64,000 nucleotides of DNA from Bradyrhizobium sp. Ce-3 (GCF_022835695.1 NZ_BQUV01000002.1:496001-560000), one strand, 5' to 3'. Positions 1-8,079 are shown, numbered from the stretch's first letter. The notes: generated by a model not told the origin, from the letters alone. Translations and numbers: made by a program.

Positions 1-570
1 GAACAGCGACACCAGCAGCAGTCCGGGGCCGATGCCGGCGAGGAACAGCCGGCCGAGCGATTTCTCGGCCGCGACGGCGAACAGGATCATCGTGATCGAG
101 GGCGGCAGCAGAATGCCGAGCGTGCCGCCGGCGGCGATGATCCCCGCGGCAAAGCCGCCGGAATAGCCCCGCTTGCGCATCTCCGGAATGCCGGCCGAGC
201 CGATCGCCGAGCAGGTCGCGGGCGAGGAGCCGGCCATCGCCGCGAACAGCGCGCAGGCAAACACGTTGGCGACCCCGAGGCCGCCGGGCACGCGGTGCAG
301 CCAGGCATGCAGCGCCGAGTAGAGGTCCTGGCCGGCGCGCGATTTGCCGATCGCCGCGCCCTTCAGGATGAACAGCGGGATCGACAGCAGCGTGATCGAG
401 GCCATTTCCTCGTAGACGTTCTGCGTCACCGTATCGAGCGAGGCCGCCGGCATGTAGATCGCCATGAACACGACCGCGACGGCGCCGAGCGCGAACGCGA
501 TCGGCATGCCGGAGAACATCGCAAACAGGGTGGCAAGCCCGTAGGAGATGCCAATACCAAACACGGTCAT
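1..570 (-). CDS. dctM: TRAP transporter large permease DctM (partial, 3' end outside window)
   Basis: The first 190 codons of the large membrane subunit of a tripartite ATP-independent periplasmic (TRAP) transporter, which couples solute uptake to an ion gradient. The translation is strongly hydrophobic and carries family-typical stretches such as SIPLFILKGAAIG, AGSSPATCSAIG and the conserved ILLPPSITMILFA, followed by the start of another membrane segment. The ATG overlaps the dctQ stop codon as ATGA, so the two are translationally coupled. The gene runs off the left edge; about 425 residues would be usual for the family. The substrate cannot be read from this subunit. Confidence 0.93.
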   Translation of the reverse strand, partial: MTVFGIGISYGLATLFAMFSGMPIAFALGAVAVVFMAIYMPAASLDTVTQNVYEEMASITLLSIPLFILKGAAIGKSRAGQDLYSALHAWLHRVPGGLGVANVFACALFAAMAGSSPATCSAIGSAGIPEMRKRGYSGGFAAGIIAAGGTLGILLPPSITMILFAVAAEKSLGRLFLAGIGPGLLLVSLF

Positions 571-1121
571 CGGCGCGCGCCACCGGTCAACGGAACGAGG
601 ATTTGCAAAAGCAGCTGCACGCAGAGCAGCGTCATGCCCAGCGCCATCAGCCCGTAGGGAATGGCGAGCGGCGGCGACCACATCGAGTTGGACACCTGGC
701 CGTCGACATAGGCCTCGTGCGCCAGCGTCCAGGACTTCCAGGCGAAGAAGGTGCAGAACGCGAAGCTCGCGACATCGACCAGCCACAGCCTGATGCCGTT
801 GGCCCGCGGCGAGAGCAGGCCGACGAACGCCTCGATGCTGACATGGCCGCGCTGGCTCTGCACATAGGCCGAGGTCATGAAGGTGGCGCCGACCAAAAGG
901 AACACGGCGGCCTCGTCCTGCCAGTAGTTCGGGCTGTGGAACAGGGCGCGGCCGAGCACGCTGTAGCTCAGGATCCCGCAGGCCGCGATCAAGGCGAGCG
1001 CGGCCAACACCACGATGACGTTGTTGCAGACGGACAGCGCGCGCCCGAGCAGCGCCACGGGTGTGTTGCCCGTGGCCATGCTTGGGGCTTCGGCTTGATC
1101 CGCGACCGGACCATGCATCAT
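567..1121 (-). CDS. dctQ: TRAP transporter small permease DctQ
   Basis: Small four-helix membrane subunit of the TRAP transporter, 184 aa. Hydrophobic segments lie at about residues 33-55, 70-90, 110-130 and 150-175, with the family-typical WQDEAAVFLLVGATF and the charged QRGHVSIE loop. The chosen ATG overlaps the dctP stop as ATGA; a second ATG follows immediately, and a Met further in (before ATGNTP) is a possible alternative. Order dctP-dctQ-dctM with overlaps at both junctions indicates one operon. Longer reading frames that extend upstream through dctP are shadows. Confidence 0.93.
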   Translation of the reverse strand: MMHGPVADQAEAPSMATGNTPVALLGRALSVCNNVIVVLAALALIAACGILSYSVLGRALFHSPNYWQDEAAVFLLVGATFMTSAYVQSQRGHVSIEAFVGLLSPRANGIRLWLVDVASFAFCTFFAWKSWTLAHEAYVDGQVSNSMWSPPLAIPYGLMALGMTLLCVQLLLQILVPLTGGARR

Positions 1122-2140
1122 GCGGCGACGTCGCTTGCGAGCTTCAGCAGGTTGGCGGCGGTTGCCGTCTTGGCGCCGTAGTCCTTCCAGGCGGTGTCGC
1201 GCGCGATGTCGCGCCACTTGCCGACTGTGCCGGCATCGAGCGCGCTGACCTTGGCGCCGGCCTTCTCGTAGACCTTGGCGACTTCGGTGTCGTCGTCCTG
1301 CGCACCCTTGCGGCCGAACGCCTCGAGCTCGGTGCCGACGGCGAGGATGATGTCCTGCTGGTTCTTCGGCAGCTTGTCGAAGATCGCCTTCGACATCATC
1401 AGCGGCTCGAGCATGAACCAGTAGGAGGCGCCGGCGCCTGATGTCAGTGACTTCGCGACTTCCTCGAGGCGGAACGAGATCAGGCTGGTCGAGGAGGTGA
1501 TGCCGGCATCGCAGGCGCCGGTCTGCATCGCGGCGTAGATCTCGTTGGAGGGCACCGACAGCACCGCGGCGCCGGCGGTCTGCAGCACCATGTCCATCTC
1601 GCGCGAACCGCCGCGCACCTTGAGGCCCTTGGCGTCTTCCGGCGCCACGATCGCCTTGGAGCGGCTGGCGACGCCACCGGCCTGCCAGACCCAGGAGATC
1701 AACAGAATGCCCTTGTCGGCGAGGAAGTCGGTCAATGCCTTGCCGATCGGCTCCTTTTTCCAGCGCAGGCCCTGGTCGTAGGTCGTGACCAGCCCCGGCA
1801 TCAGGCCGATATTGGTCTCCGGCAGCTCGCCGCCGGCATAGGGCATCGGATACAGACTGAGGTCGAGCGCGCCCTTGCGCATCGCCGAGAACTGCGCGTT
1901 GGTCTTGATCAGCGAGGAGTTCGGATAGATCTCGGCGGTGAGGTCGCCGCCCGAGCGCTTGGCGACCTCGGCCGCGAACATCCGGCACAGCCGGTCGCGG
2001 AAGTCGCCCTTGTCGATGGTGCCGCCGGGGAACTGGTGCGAGATCTTCAGCGTGGTCGCGGCATGCGCGGTCCCCACGCCCATGCGCAGGACGGCGGGCG
2101 CGGCGAGGGCGGAAGCGAGGACATGGCGGCGTGTGAGCAT
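1118..2140 (-). CDS. dctP: TRAP transporter substrate-binding protein DctP
   Basis: Periplasmic solute-binding component, 340 aa, first gene of the TRAP operon. Residues 1-27 form a signal peptide with an arginine pair (LTRRHVLASALAAPAV) and an AHA-A cleavage site. The mature part shows the DctP fold landmarks: an early TLKISHQFP strand, DLSLYPMPYAGGELPE, and the GLKVRGGSREMDMVLQTAGAAVLSVPSNEIYAAMQTGACDAG region, split here by name only, which holds the arginine that binds a carboxylate in this family. An organic acid ligand is therefore likely but unidentified. A GGAA-type ribosome binding site lies just upstream of the ATG. Confidence 0.93.
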   Translation of the reverse strand: MLTRRHVLASALAAPAVLRMGVGTAHAATTLKISHQFPGGTIDKGDFRDRLCRMFAAEVAKRSGGDLTAEIYPNSSLIKTNAQFSAMRKGALDLSLYPMPYAGGELPETNIGLMPGLVTTYDQGLRWKKEPIGKALTDFLADKGILLISWVWQAGGVASRSKAIVAPEDAKGLKVRGGSREMDMVLQTAGAAVLSVPSNEIYAAMQTGACDAGITSSTSLISFRLEEVAKSLTSGAGASYWFMLEPLMMSKAIFDKLPKNQQDIILAVGTELEAFGRKGAQDDDTEVAKVYEKAGAKVSALDAGTVGKWRDIARDTAWKDYGAKTATAANLLKLASDVAA

Positions 2141-2503
2141 GGTTCTTCCCTGGAGTGCTTCTTGAGTGGCTGCTAGGCCGGTGCGGAGCTTCAGCTTAGC
2201 CGGTCTTCCCGTGAATATTCTCTAGTCTGATAGTTCGAGGCGCCCTGATGGTGCGGGCCGATCCATGGCCGCAAGTCGTGGCGTCGAAGTCCCGGTTGTC
2301 AAAGTCCCGGTATTCAAGCCTGGCGTTCAAACCTTGCGTTCGAGTCTCGCCGTTGCTGCGGTGCACACCGCCCGCGTACGACGAGCGCGCGCCGCGATGC
2401 TTCAAGAATTCGTTATTGGAGGTAACAGCGGGCGGCGCAAGTGCGTCGAGTAGAGAGCGGCAAGTCGTCGCGCTCACATTCGACCATACAAGGGATCAAC
2501 ATC
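2141..2503. other. Intergenic region between dctP and the MXKDX-repeat protein gene
   Basis: About 360 bases with no convincing gene. It must contain the leftward promoter of the TRAP operon and the rightward promoter of the small secreted protein. Open frames across it lack ribosome binding sites and coding-like composition. No riboswitch-like structure was recognised. Confidence 0.5.
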
Positions 2504-2737
2504 ATGACCACCAAGACCCGCCTCGGCCTTTCCGCCGCGTTGCTCTCGTTCAGCCTGGCGCTGGCGCCGGCTGCCTATGCTCAGGACAAGATGGGCAAGG
2601 ACGACGCGATGAAGAAGGAAGACTCGATGTCCAAGGATGCCATGAAGAAGGACGGTGGCATGATGAAGAAGGACGACGCCATGAAGAAGGACGGCGGCGC
2701 GATGATGAAGAAGGACGACGGCATGAAGAAGAACTGA
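2504..2737 (+). CDS. Small secreted MXKDX-repeat protein
   Basis: A 77-aa secreted protein. Residues 1-26 are a clear signal peptide ending in AYA before Gln-27. The mature part is almost wholly built of repeats around M-K-K-D (DAMKKED, DAMKKD, GGMMKKDDAMKKD, and so on), very rich in Lys, Asp and Met. This matches the pentapeptide MXKDX repeat family seen in many proteobacteria, whose role is unknown. The ATG at 2504 was chosen because the signal peptide starts there; an upstream in-frame start only adds a non-signal extension. Methionine richness could suggest metal handling, but this is speculation. Confidence 0.85.
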   Translation: MTTKTRLGLSAALLSFSLALAPAAYAQDKMGKDDAMKKEDSMSKDAMKKDGGMMKKDDAMKKDGGAMMKKDDGMKKN

Positions 2738-2762
2738 TTGCCGTCAGCGTTTTCATCGTCCG

Positions 2763-2787
2763 CAGGCCCGCCGTCGTGGCGGGCCTG
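2763..2787. terminator. Hairpin between convergent genes, probable bidirectional terminator
   Basis: CAGGCCCGCC and its exact reverse complement GGCGGGCCTG are separated by the loop GTCGT, between two convergent genes. The flanks contain only short T runs, so it is a weak intrinsic terminator at best. Confidence 0.5.
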
Positions 2788-2796
2788 GTTGCCGCC

Positions 2797-3153
2797 TCAG
2801 CGCTTCTTCTTGCCGCGCTCCTTGCGCGCGGCGTAGCGGGCGTCGCGCTTGGCCTTCTGCTCGGCCTCAAGCGCAGCCAGTCTTGTGGCTTCCTCTTCCT
2901 TTTCCCGTGCTATCCGGGCGGCCTCGGCTGCGGCGGCCTCTTCCTCTTGGCGCTTCCGCTCGGCCTTCTCGATTTCACGAGTTTCCTTCGCCTTGGCGCG
3001 GCGTTCGGCGATCGCCGCGCGCTCCTCGGCGCGTGCCTTCACAGACGGATCGTCAGCCCCTGGCTGAGAGCGAAATTTGTTGAGGAGGTTTTGCCGCGCC
3101 TGCAGGGCCGCCTTTTGGCGGTCGGCAAAACCCGGTTCCTTGAAGCCACTCAT
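2797..3153 (-). CDS. DUF6481-type Lys/Glu/Arg-rich coiled protein
   Basis: A 118-aa cytosolic protein starting SGFKEPGFADRQKAALQARQ, followed by a long highly charged helix (about residues 35-105) dominated by Ala, Glu, Arg and Lys with AERRAKAKETREIEKAE-like heptads, and a basic tail ending KKR. This matches my recollection of the DUF6481 family of alphaproteobacteria, whose function is unknown. The start follows an AGGAAG-like site and gives the conserved SGFKEP N-terminus; the upstream extension in this frame is not coding-like. It converges on the MXKDX gene. Confidence 0.8.
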   Translation of the reverse strand: MSGFKEPGFADRQKAALQARQNLLNKFRSQPGADDPSVKARAEERAAIAERRAKAKETREIEKAERKRQEEEAAAAEAARIAREKEEEATRLAALEAEQKAKRDARYAARKERGKKKR

Positions 3154-3420
3154 AGAGGAAGCCTTGCTGCTTTCTGTTCGGATGATGATGGAAGGGGTTC
3201 GGTTCGGCGTTTCAATAAGTGAATGGCGGCGAAATTGCCAGTGGTGAACGGCGTGCTGTGGAGCAATGGAGATATGAGCGCACAGCAAATGGCCGATGTC
3301 GGTGACTGCCGGCGCCGGGGCGCCGGCGTGGTGAGTGGTTGGTCACCGAATCGGCCGAAAATTCTTGGTTCGATTTGACGCGTTTTACGCGAGCCGGTAC
3401 CCGCCTCGCTCGAAAACGCT

Positions 3421-3672
3421 CTAGCCGCGCTGAAACGGCTCGCGCCGCCCGTTGCCCTGAGCCCTTGTGTCCGAGACCTTTGTGCCCAGCACCTTGGCGA
3501 CCGTCTCGGCAGTCATCGCGTCTCGGTCCGAGGCGCGCTGGACTTCCAGCCGGTCACGGGCCTTTTCACTGATCAGCAGGCTGATCAGCCGCAGCCTGCT
3601 GGTCTCGTCGACAGCCTCCGAAAGCAGCTGCCTGTAACGCTGATAGTCGTAGGTCGCTTCTTGCTCGCTCAC
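3421..3672 (-). CDS. Small hypothetical protein, helical
   Basis: An 83-aa protein beginning at a GTG (SEQEATYDYQRYRQLLSEAVDE). Most of it is predicted amphipathic helix rich in Arg, Glu and Leu (residues 8-50), with a less ordered C-terminus containing VAKVLGTKVSDTRAQG. The reading frame is open much further upstream, but composition there is not protein-like, so a start at 3672 (or the GTG six bases earlier) is preferred. No function is assigned. Confidence 0.6.
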   Translation of the reverse strand: MSEQEATYDYQRYRQLLSEAVDETSRLRLISLLISEKARDRLEVQRASDRDAMTAETVAKVLGTKVSDTRAQGNGRREPFQRG

Positions 3673-3858
3673 TGGCACGCCCCGCACACGCGCTCCACTA
3701 CAGCGGGCAGTGTTTCGCGAGTCGTGGAAGCCCGCAACGGAATTGCTGGGTCGATGGCCGCTGGGGCGCATTTCGCCGTGCGACTGTTGCAGAATTGATC
3801 GCACGCAACCGTGCAAACCGTCATGATGCGGCGGTGGCAATTGGGAACCCAGACGGGC

Positions 3859-4035
3859 ATGAGCGAATCCGAAGACGGAGGCAACCGCCGCGGCGCGCTG
3901 ATCGGATTGCTGGTCGCGGCGCTGATGCTCGCGGTCGGGCTTTGGCTTGCGCATGACCTGACCGCAGCGAGCAAGATGCAGGACTGCCTGATGTCGGGCC
4001 GGACCAACTGCAATGTGATCGAGCCGGCCCGCTGA
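3859..4035 (+). CDS. Small single-pass membrane protein
   Basis: A 58-aa protein: a short charged N-terminus (SESEDGGNRRG), one transmembrane helix at about residues 12-32 (ALIGLLVAALMLAVGLWLA) and a short outer part with two cysteines (MQDCLMSGRTNCNVIEP). The start was chosen at the Met before SESE; an upstream in-frame Met would add a non-conserved-looking leader. The two cysteines after the helix suggest a periplasmic C-terminus with a disulfide. Function unknown. Confidence 0.7.
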   Translation: MSESEDGGNRRGALIGLLVAALMLAVGLWLAHDLTAASKMQDCLMSGRTNCNVIEPAR

Positions 4036-4172
4036 CCGCGTCTTGCGGCAGTGCAATATCGATCCCACATCAACCGCAAAGACTCGGGCTGAACTGTTTG
4101 GTCCCGGTTGTGATTCCGGTCACACGCGGGCGGGCGGGCTGCCTCATCGACCCCCAGAGATCGGCGGGAACC

Positions 4173-4466
4173 ATGATGTCAAAGCTGTGGTCCGGAAAGG
4201 GCGCGGCACTGGCTGCTGCAGGCGCGGCAGGTGCCGTTTTGGTCGCGTATCTATCCCTGACGCTGGCCTCGCCCGAAGCGGTGTCCAGTGCGGCGCTCGG
4301 GCCGGAATGGCAGTGCAGCCGGGTGGCGTTCGTGCTGACGACCTGCACCAGAGGGACCGAGGCGGAGCGCGAGGCCGAGGTTGAGATCAAGCCCGAAGGC
4401 AGACCCCAGGGCGAGGTGAGGGCAATCCCGGTGCGGGCGAAAGACGATTGTCCGCCGGAGCCCTAG
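4173..4466 (+). CDS. Small membrane-anchored hypothetical protein
   Basis: A 97-aa protein with a short basic start (MMSKLWSGKG), a hydrophobic segment at about residues 11-33 acting as signal or membrane anchor, then a 60-residue periplasmic part with two cysteines (EWQCSRVAFVLTTCTRG) and an acidic stretch (TEAEREAEVEIKPEG). A GGGAA site lies just before the ATG pair. It has the same design as the preceding gene, a membrane anchor plus a pair of cysteines. Function unknown. Confidence 0.65.
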   Translation: MMSKLWSGKGAALAAAGAAGAVLVAYLSLTLASPEAVSSAALGPEWQCSRVAFVLTTCTRGTEAEREAEVEIKPEGRPQGEVRAIPVRAKDDCPPEP

Positions 4467-4481
4467 CGGCGGTATTTCAAG

Positions 4482-4658
4482 TCATTTCTTGCCGGCGCTA
4501 CGCGGCTTGATCGACAGGCCGAGGCGCATTGCCATCTTCTTGATGCGTTCCGGCGAGCGGCCGGTCGCCTTGACGACCTCCTCGAGCGACTTGGAGGAGC
4601 GTGCCAGTTCCATCAGTCGTCGGTCCTCCTTGAACGACCACCGCGGCTTTCGGGCCAT
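4482..4658 (-). CDS. Small basic protein, possible DNA-binding helix-turn-helix
   Basis: A 58-aa basic protein (MARKPRWSFKEDRRLMELA...) with three predicted helices. WSFKEDRRLMELARSSKSLE resembles a SANT/Myb-type first helix, and GRSPERIKKMAMRLG resembles a recognition helix. The start at 4658 follows AAGGA; an in-frame Met seven codons earlier (4679) has no ribosome binding site. A 13-bp perfect hairpin lies immediately upstream. DNA binding is an inference from composition and helix pattern. Confidence 0.7.
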   Translation of the reverse strand: MARKPRWSFKEDRRLMELARSSKSLEEVVKATGRSPERIKKMAMRLGLSIKPRSAGKK

Positions 4659-4689
4659 CTTGTTGGTATCCTTGTGCATTGCTGGGCAA

Positions 4690-4723
4690 CAAGGCCGCCA
4701 GGCTGGGTCGCCTGGCGGCCTTG
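4690..4723. repeat. Long perfect inverted repeat (13-bp arms)
   Basis: CAAGGCCGCCAGG (4690-4702) and its exact reverse complement CCTGGCGGCCTTG (4711-4723) enclose an 8-base loop. It lies just upstream of the leftward gene 4482-4658 and could be in that gene's leader, or act as a transcription terminator. No T tract follows on either strand. Confidence 0.75.
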
Positions 4724-4855
4724 CCGGTGTGGGCCCGGACCTTGGGGAAATGTCCGGTGGATAAGCAATACTGCTTCCGGATAAGGTCGCAATTGAAACC
4801 GGAATTTAACCTAACCCATCAAGGTTACTAAGGTTTACGCGTGGCAGGAGGCCTT

Positions 4856-5071
4856 ATGCGCAAGGTCGCCGTTTTCAGTGCCGCAGCATTTTTACTGTCC
4901 GGTTGCTGGTCCGACCCCGAGGTCACGGGATCGACCAACAGCTGTGCGGCCAATCTTTACAGTCAGTACAATCCCAAGGTCATGGATCAGTGCGTCAACG
5001 TCTGCATCAAGTGTGACCGCGGCAACGTGACGACCTGCACCACCTCCTGCACGCTGAAGGGCGCGCGGTAG
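4856..5071 (+). CDS. Small cysteine-rich lipoprotein
   Basis: A 71-aa lipoprotein. The N-terminus RKVAVFSAAAFLLSGC is a typical lipoprotein signal with a lipobox LSGC, so Cys-17 is the predicted lipidated residue. The mature part is only about 55 residues and holds seven further cysteines (SCAANLY, QCVNVCIKC, TTCTTSCTL), enough for several disulfides or metal binding. AGGAGG stands five bases before the ATG at 4856, which fixes the start over the GTG at 4841. Function unknown. Confidence 0.8.
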   Translation: MRKVAVFSAAAFLLSGCWSDPEVTGSTNSCAANLYSQYNPKVMDQCVNVCIKCDRGNVTTCTTSCTLKGAR

Positions 5072-5209
5072 CCGAACCGCGCCTCGAACCCGGGCGAGGC
5101 AGGGCCAGCGGCGGCGCGCGCCTTGCGCGGCGCGATGAACGCCTTTATCGCGTCTGGCAGCGGCGCCGTGGTGGCGGCGCGGCAAGCTGAGAGGCTGGAA
5201 CAGAGCGCG

Positions 5210-6139
5210 ATGAGCGGTCCCTCCTATGTCGCGGTCGATTGGGGCACCAGCAGCTTCCGGCTGTGGCTGATGAATGCCGGCGGTCAGGTGCTCGGGGAAC
5301 GCCGCAGCGACCAGGGCATGACGGCGGCTGCCAAGGCCGGCTTTGCGTCCGTGCTGCAATCGCATCTCGACGCGCTGGGCGTGCCGGCCGGTCTGCCGGT
5401 CGTGATCTGCGGCATGGCGGGCGCGCGGCAGGGCTGGGTCGAGGCCGGCTATATCGATACGCCCGCGCACCTCTCCGACATCCTCAAGGGCGCTGTCGTG
5501 GTCAGCGGGCAGGCGCGCGAGATCCGCATCCTGCCGGGCATTGCGCAACGCGATATTGCGGCACCCGACGTGATGCGGGGCGAGGAAACCCAGTTGCTCG
5601 GCGCGCTCGGCCTGGATCCGGCGGATGCGGCGGATGTCTGCATGCCGGGAACGCATTCCAAATGGGTGCGTGTGCGCGGCGGAGCGGTCGCGCGCTTTGC
5701 GACTTTCATGACCGGTGAGCTGTTCAGCGCGGCCGCGCGCGACACCATCCTGTCGCACGCCGTCGGCGGCGCGGGCGAGACGATCGATAGCGATGCATTC
5801 GGCGCGGCCGTCGCGGAGGCGTTCGCCGCCCCGGCGCTTGCGGCCAATCTGCTGTTTCGTGTCCGCGCCCGGCAATTGTTGTTCGGCGGCAGCGCCGAGG
5901 CCGCGCGTGAGACGATCTCGGGCACGTTGATCGGTATCGAACTGGCAGCGAACCTTGCGGAGCGCGAACGCGCGACCCGGGTGATGCTGATCGCATCGGG
6001 CCGGTTGCAACGGCTTTATCAAATCGCATTCGAACGCCTTTCGATTCCGCTCAATGTCGTGGACGCGGAGGAGGCGGTTCGCCGCGGCCTTGCCAATGCA
6101 GCGGCGGCGATCTGGCAGGATGGAAGGATCAACGCATGA
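5210..6139 (+). CDS. dgoK: 2-dehydro-3-deoxygalactonokinase
   Basis: Phosphorylates 2-keto-3-deoxygalactonate with ATP in the De Ley-Doudoroff pathway of galactose and galactonate breakdown. The 309-aa product opens with the DgoK signature YVAVDWGTSSFRLWL (phosphate-1 loop of the sugar kinase/actin fold), then GMTAAA, CGMAGARQGW, MRGEETQLLGAL, and the PGTHSKWVRV motif with FMTGELF that characterises this family. The start before SGPSYVAVDWG matches the family N-terminus; an upstream ATG (5123) would add 29 unlikely residues. Its stop overlaps the start of the aldolase gene as ATGA, so the two are coupled. Confidence 0.95.
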   Translation: MSGPSYVAVDWGTSSFRLWLMNAGGQVLGERRSDQGMTAAAKAGFASVLQSHLDALGVPAGLPVVICGMAGARQGWVEAGYIDTPAHLSDILKGAVVVSGQAREIRILPGIAQRDIAAPDVMRGEETQLLGALGLDPADAADVCMPGTHSKWVRVRGGAVARFATFMTGELFSAAARDTILSHAVGGAGETIDSDAFGAAVAEAFAAPALAANLLFRVRARQLLFGGSAEAARETISGTLIGIELAANLAERERATRVMLIASGRLQRLYQIAFERLSIPLNVVDAEEAVRRGLANAAAAIWQDGRINA

Positions 6140-6771
6140 GCATGCCGTTTCCGCCGATGAAGCGTGCGCTGGTCGCGATCCTGCGCGGCGTCAAGCCCGA
6201 CGAAACCGCCGGCATTGTCAGCACGCTGATCGAGGCGGGGATGACGGCGATCGAGATTCCCTTGAACTCGCCGGAGCCGTTCCGGTCGATCGAGATCGCG
6301 GCGAAGCGCGCGCCTGCGGAAGTGCTGATCGGCGCCGGTACGGTGCTGTCGGCGGCGGACGTCGATCGTCTCCACGACGCAGGCGGCCGCCTGATGGTGT
6401 CGCCGAACGTCGACGTCGACGTGTTGAGGCGGGCCAGGGACCACGCGATGGTCACGATGCCCGGCGTGTTTTCGCCAACCGAAGCGCTGCTCGCCGCGCG
6501 CACCGGCGCCTCGAGCCTGAAATTCTTTCCGGCGAGCGTGCTCGGCGCCGCCGGCATCAATGCGATCCGCGCCGTGCTGCCGCCGGACGTGATGATCGCC
6601 GCCGTCGGCGGTGTCTCGGACCAGAATTTCGCGGAGTACGTCAAGGCGGGCATCCGCGCCTTCGGTCTCGGCAGCAGCCTCTACAAGCCGGGCATGACGA
6701 CCGCGGATATCGCCGTCAGGGCAAAGCTGACGATCGAGGCATATGACCGGGCTTTGCAGGGCGCGGGCTAG
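6136..6771 (+). CDS. dgoA: 2-dehydro-3-deoxy-6-phosphogalactonate aldolase
   Basis: Cleaves 2-keto-3-deoxy-6-phosphogalactonate to pyruvate and glyceraldehyde 3-phosphate, completing the pathway begun by dgoK. The 211-aa protein is a class I KDPG/KDPGal aldolase barrel: AILRGVKPDE with the catalytic Glu region, AGMTAIEIPLNSPEP, LIGAGTVL, MVSPNVD, and LKFFPASVLG with the Schiff-base lysine, then AVGGVSDQNF and GLGSSLYKPG for phosphate binding. PLNSP favours the galactonate enzyme over Eda. No dehydratase or transporter gene of the pathway lies beside it in this window. Confidence 0.95.
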   Translation: MSMPFPPMKRALVAILRGVKPDETAGIVSTLIEAGMTAIEIPLNSPEPFRSIEIAAKRAPAEVLIGAGTVLSAADVDRLHDAGGRLMVSPNVDVDVLRRARDHAMVTMPGVFSPTEALLAARTGASSLKFFPASVLGAAGINAIRAVLPPDVMIAAVGGVSDQNFAEYVKAGIRAFGLGSSLYKPGMTTADIAVRAKLTIEAYDRALQGAG

Positions 6772-6798
6772 GGGCGGTCCGCCATTCCTGACGGGGGG

Positions 6799-7122
6799 CT
6801 AATCGTCCCGCTTGCCGCCGTCGATCACCCTGAACAGCGGCGCTGCCTCGCGCGGGTTCTCGAGCAGTTCCTCGACCATCGCGATCGCGGCTGCGACGTA
6901 TTTCTCGGTGGCGGCATCCAGCGGCCGTTCGGCTTCGTCCGATAGTGCGAGCTTGGCGCCTTCGAGCAGCTTGCGGGTGCGCACGGCGGACTCGTCGCCG
7001 GCGGTGAGGGCGGCGCGGGCGATCGAGCGCAGCACGAACAGCTCGCCCTCCAGTCGCAGCAGGCGGTCGTTCAGCTTGCTCAGGACAGTGTTCAGGTTCC
7101 GCATGACGAGCTCTCGGGGCAT
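6799..7122 (-). CDS. Hypothetical helical protein
   Basis: A 107-aa soluble protein that appears mostly alpha-helical (LNTVLSKLNDRLLRLEGELFVLRSIARAAL, then ATEKYVAAAIAMVEELLENP) with a Lys/Asp-rich end. The Met before PRELVMRN is chosen; MRN six codons later is an alternative. The frame stays open upstream to 7182, but that extension looks non-coding. The pattern of paired amphipathic helices suggests self-association. No family is recognised. Confidence 0.65.
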   Translation of the reverse strand: MPRELVMRNLNTVLSKLNDRLLRLEGELFVLRSIARAALTAGDESAVRTRKLLEGAKLALSDEAERPLDAATEKYVAAAIAMVEELLENPREAAPLFRVIDGGKRDD

Positions 7123-7358
7123 TGGACCTGTCTTCCATACACCGTCATTCCTGACGAAATTCTTGTGGCGGCCGCACACCATCGGGTTCGTTGCACGGTA
7201 CCCAGGATCTCCTCATGTTCCCAGCCGGCCTGGCGCGCCTTCTGCGGGAGCCATTTGTGGATCACGGCGAACCGTCCGGGTAGAGTGGCCCACGATACGA
7301 CACGCGTGCCGGGCGCAAGGGCAGATCCGCCCATCTCAGCAAGGACAAGGGAACGCAT

Positions 7359-7772
7359 ATGAGGATTGCCGTCGAAACGACCATTGCTGCGCCGATCGCA
7401 GATGTCTGGCGCGCCTACACCACGCCTGACGACATCAAGCAGTGGAACGCGGCTTCCGACGATTGGCACACCACTGCCGCGACCGTCGACCTGCGCGCCG
7501 GCGGCGCCTTCTCGTCGCGAATGGAAGCCAAGGACGGCAGCATGGGGTTCGATTTCGCCGGTACCTACACCAGGGTCGAGGCGCCCCGGCTGCTCGAATA
7601 TTCGTTCGGCGACCGTACCGCGCAGGTCGCATTCACGCCGGAGGCTGCTGGCGTCAAGGTGCAGGTTTCCTTCGACAGCGAGGATACCCATTCGGTCGAG
7701 CAACAGCGCGGCGGCTGGCAGGCGATCCTGGACAATTTCAAGCGCTACGTTGAAGCCGGGCGGCGATCCTGA
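7359..7772 (+). CDS. SRPBCC / AHSA1-type START-like domain protein
   Basis: A 137-aa single-domain protein of the SRPBCC (Bet v1-like) fold. The N-terminus IAVETTIAAPIADVWRAYTTPDDIKQWNAASDDWHT is the AHSA1/activator-of-Hsp90-like opening helix-grip pattern, and the C-terminus EQQRGGWQAILDNFKRYVEA is the long terminal helix. Such proteins bind small hydrophobic ligands; the ligand is unknown. A GGAA site precedes the ATG. The YdeI-like gene starts 20 bases after its stop, so the pair is probably cotranscribed. Confidence 0.88.
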   Translation: MRIAVETTIAAPIADVWRAYTTPDDIKQWNAASDDWHTTAATVDLRAGGAFSSRMEAKDGSMGFDFAGTYTRVEAPRLLEYSFGDRTAQVAFTPEAAGVKVQVSFDSEDTHSVEQQRGGWQAILDNFKRYVEAGRRS

Positions 7773-7792
7773 CCCGGCGGCGGGAAGACGGC

Positions 7793-8035
7793 GTGACGTT
7801 GAAGCGAGCCCGTGCGACGATGCCGGCGAGCGTCCGCCGCGAGCTCGATGGTCTCGGCCTGATGCAGGCGTTCAAGCAGCGCCCGCCGTATCAACGCAAC
7901 GACTATCTGCACTGGATCGAGCGCAGCGTACGGGCTGTCACCAGGCGCAAGCGGATCGATCAGATGCTGGCCGAATTGAAGGCCGGCGGGCTCTACATGG
8001 GAATGGCGCATCGGCCGAGCGCGCGGGCGAGGTGA
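7793..8035 (+). CDS. YdeI/OmpD-associated family protein (short)
   Basis: An 80-aa protein starting at GTG. The segment MQAFKQRPPYQRNDYLHWIERSVRAVTRRKRIDQMLAELKAGG, broken here into its parts PPYQRNDYLHWI, AVTRRKRI and QMLAELKAG, is the conserved C-terminal motif of the YdeI/OmpD-associated (bacteriocin-protection-like) family. The upstream half of that family, a domain of unknown fold, is missing, so this is a short form. It follows the AHSA1-like gene by 20 bases, and in other bacteria these two families often neighbour each other. Function unknown. Confidence 0.75.
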   Translation: MTLKRARATMPASVRRELDGLGLMQAFKQRPPYQRNDYLHWIERSVRAVTRRKRIDQMLAELKAGGLYMGMAHRPSARAR

Positions 8036-8079
8036 CAGGTTTCCCGGCGTGATCGCGATGCTGGTCCGGAGCACATGCA

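Noticed and set aside
1122-1988. Long upstream extension of dctQ through dctP
   Set aside because: The extension is dctP read in another frame. The dctQ protein begins at 1121, coupled to the dctP stop.
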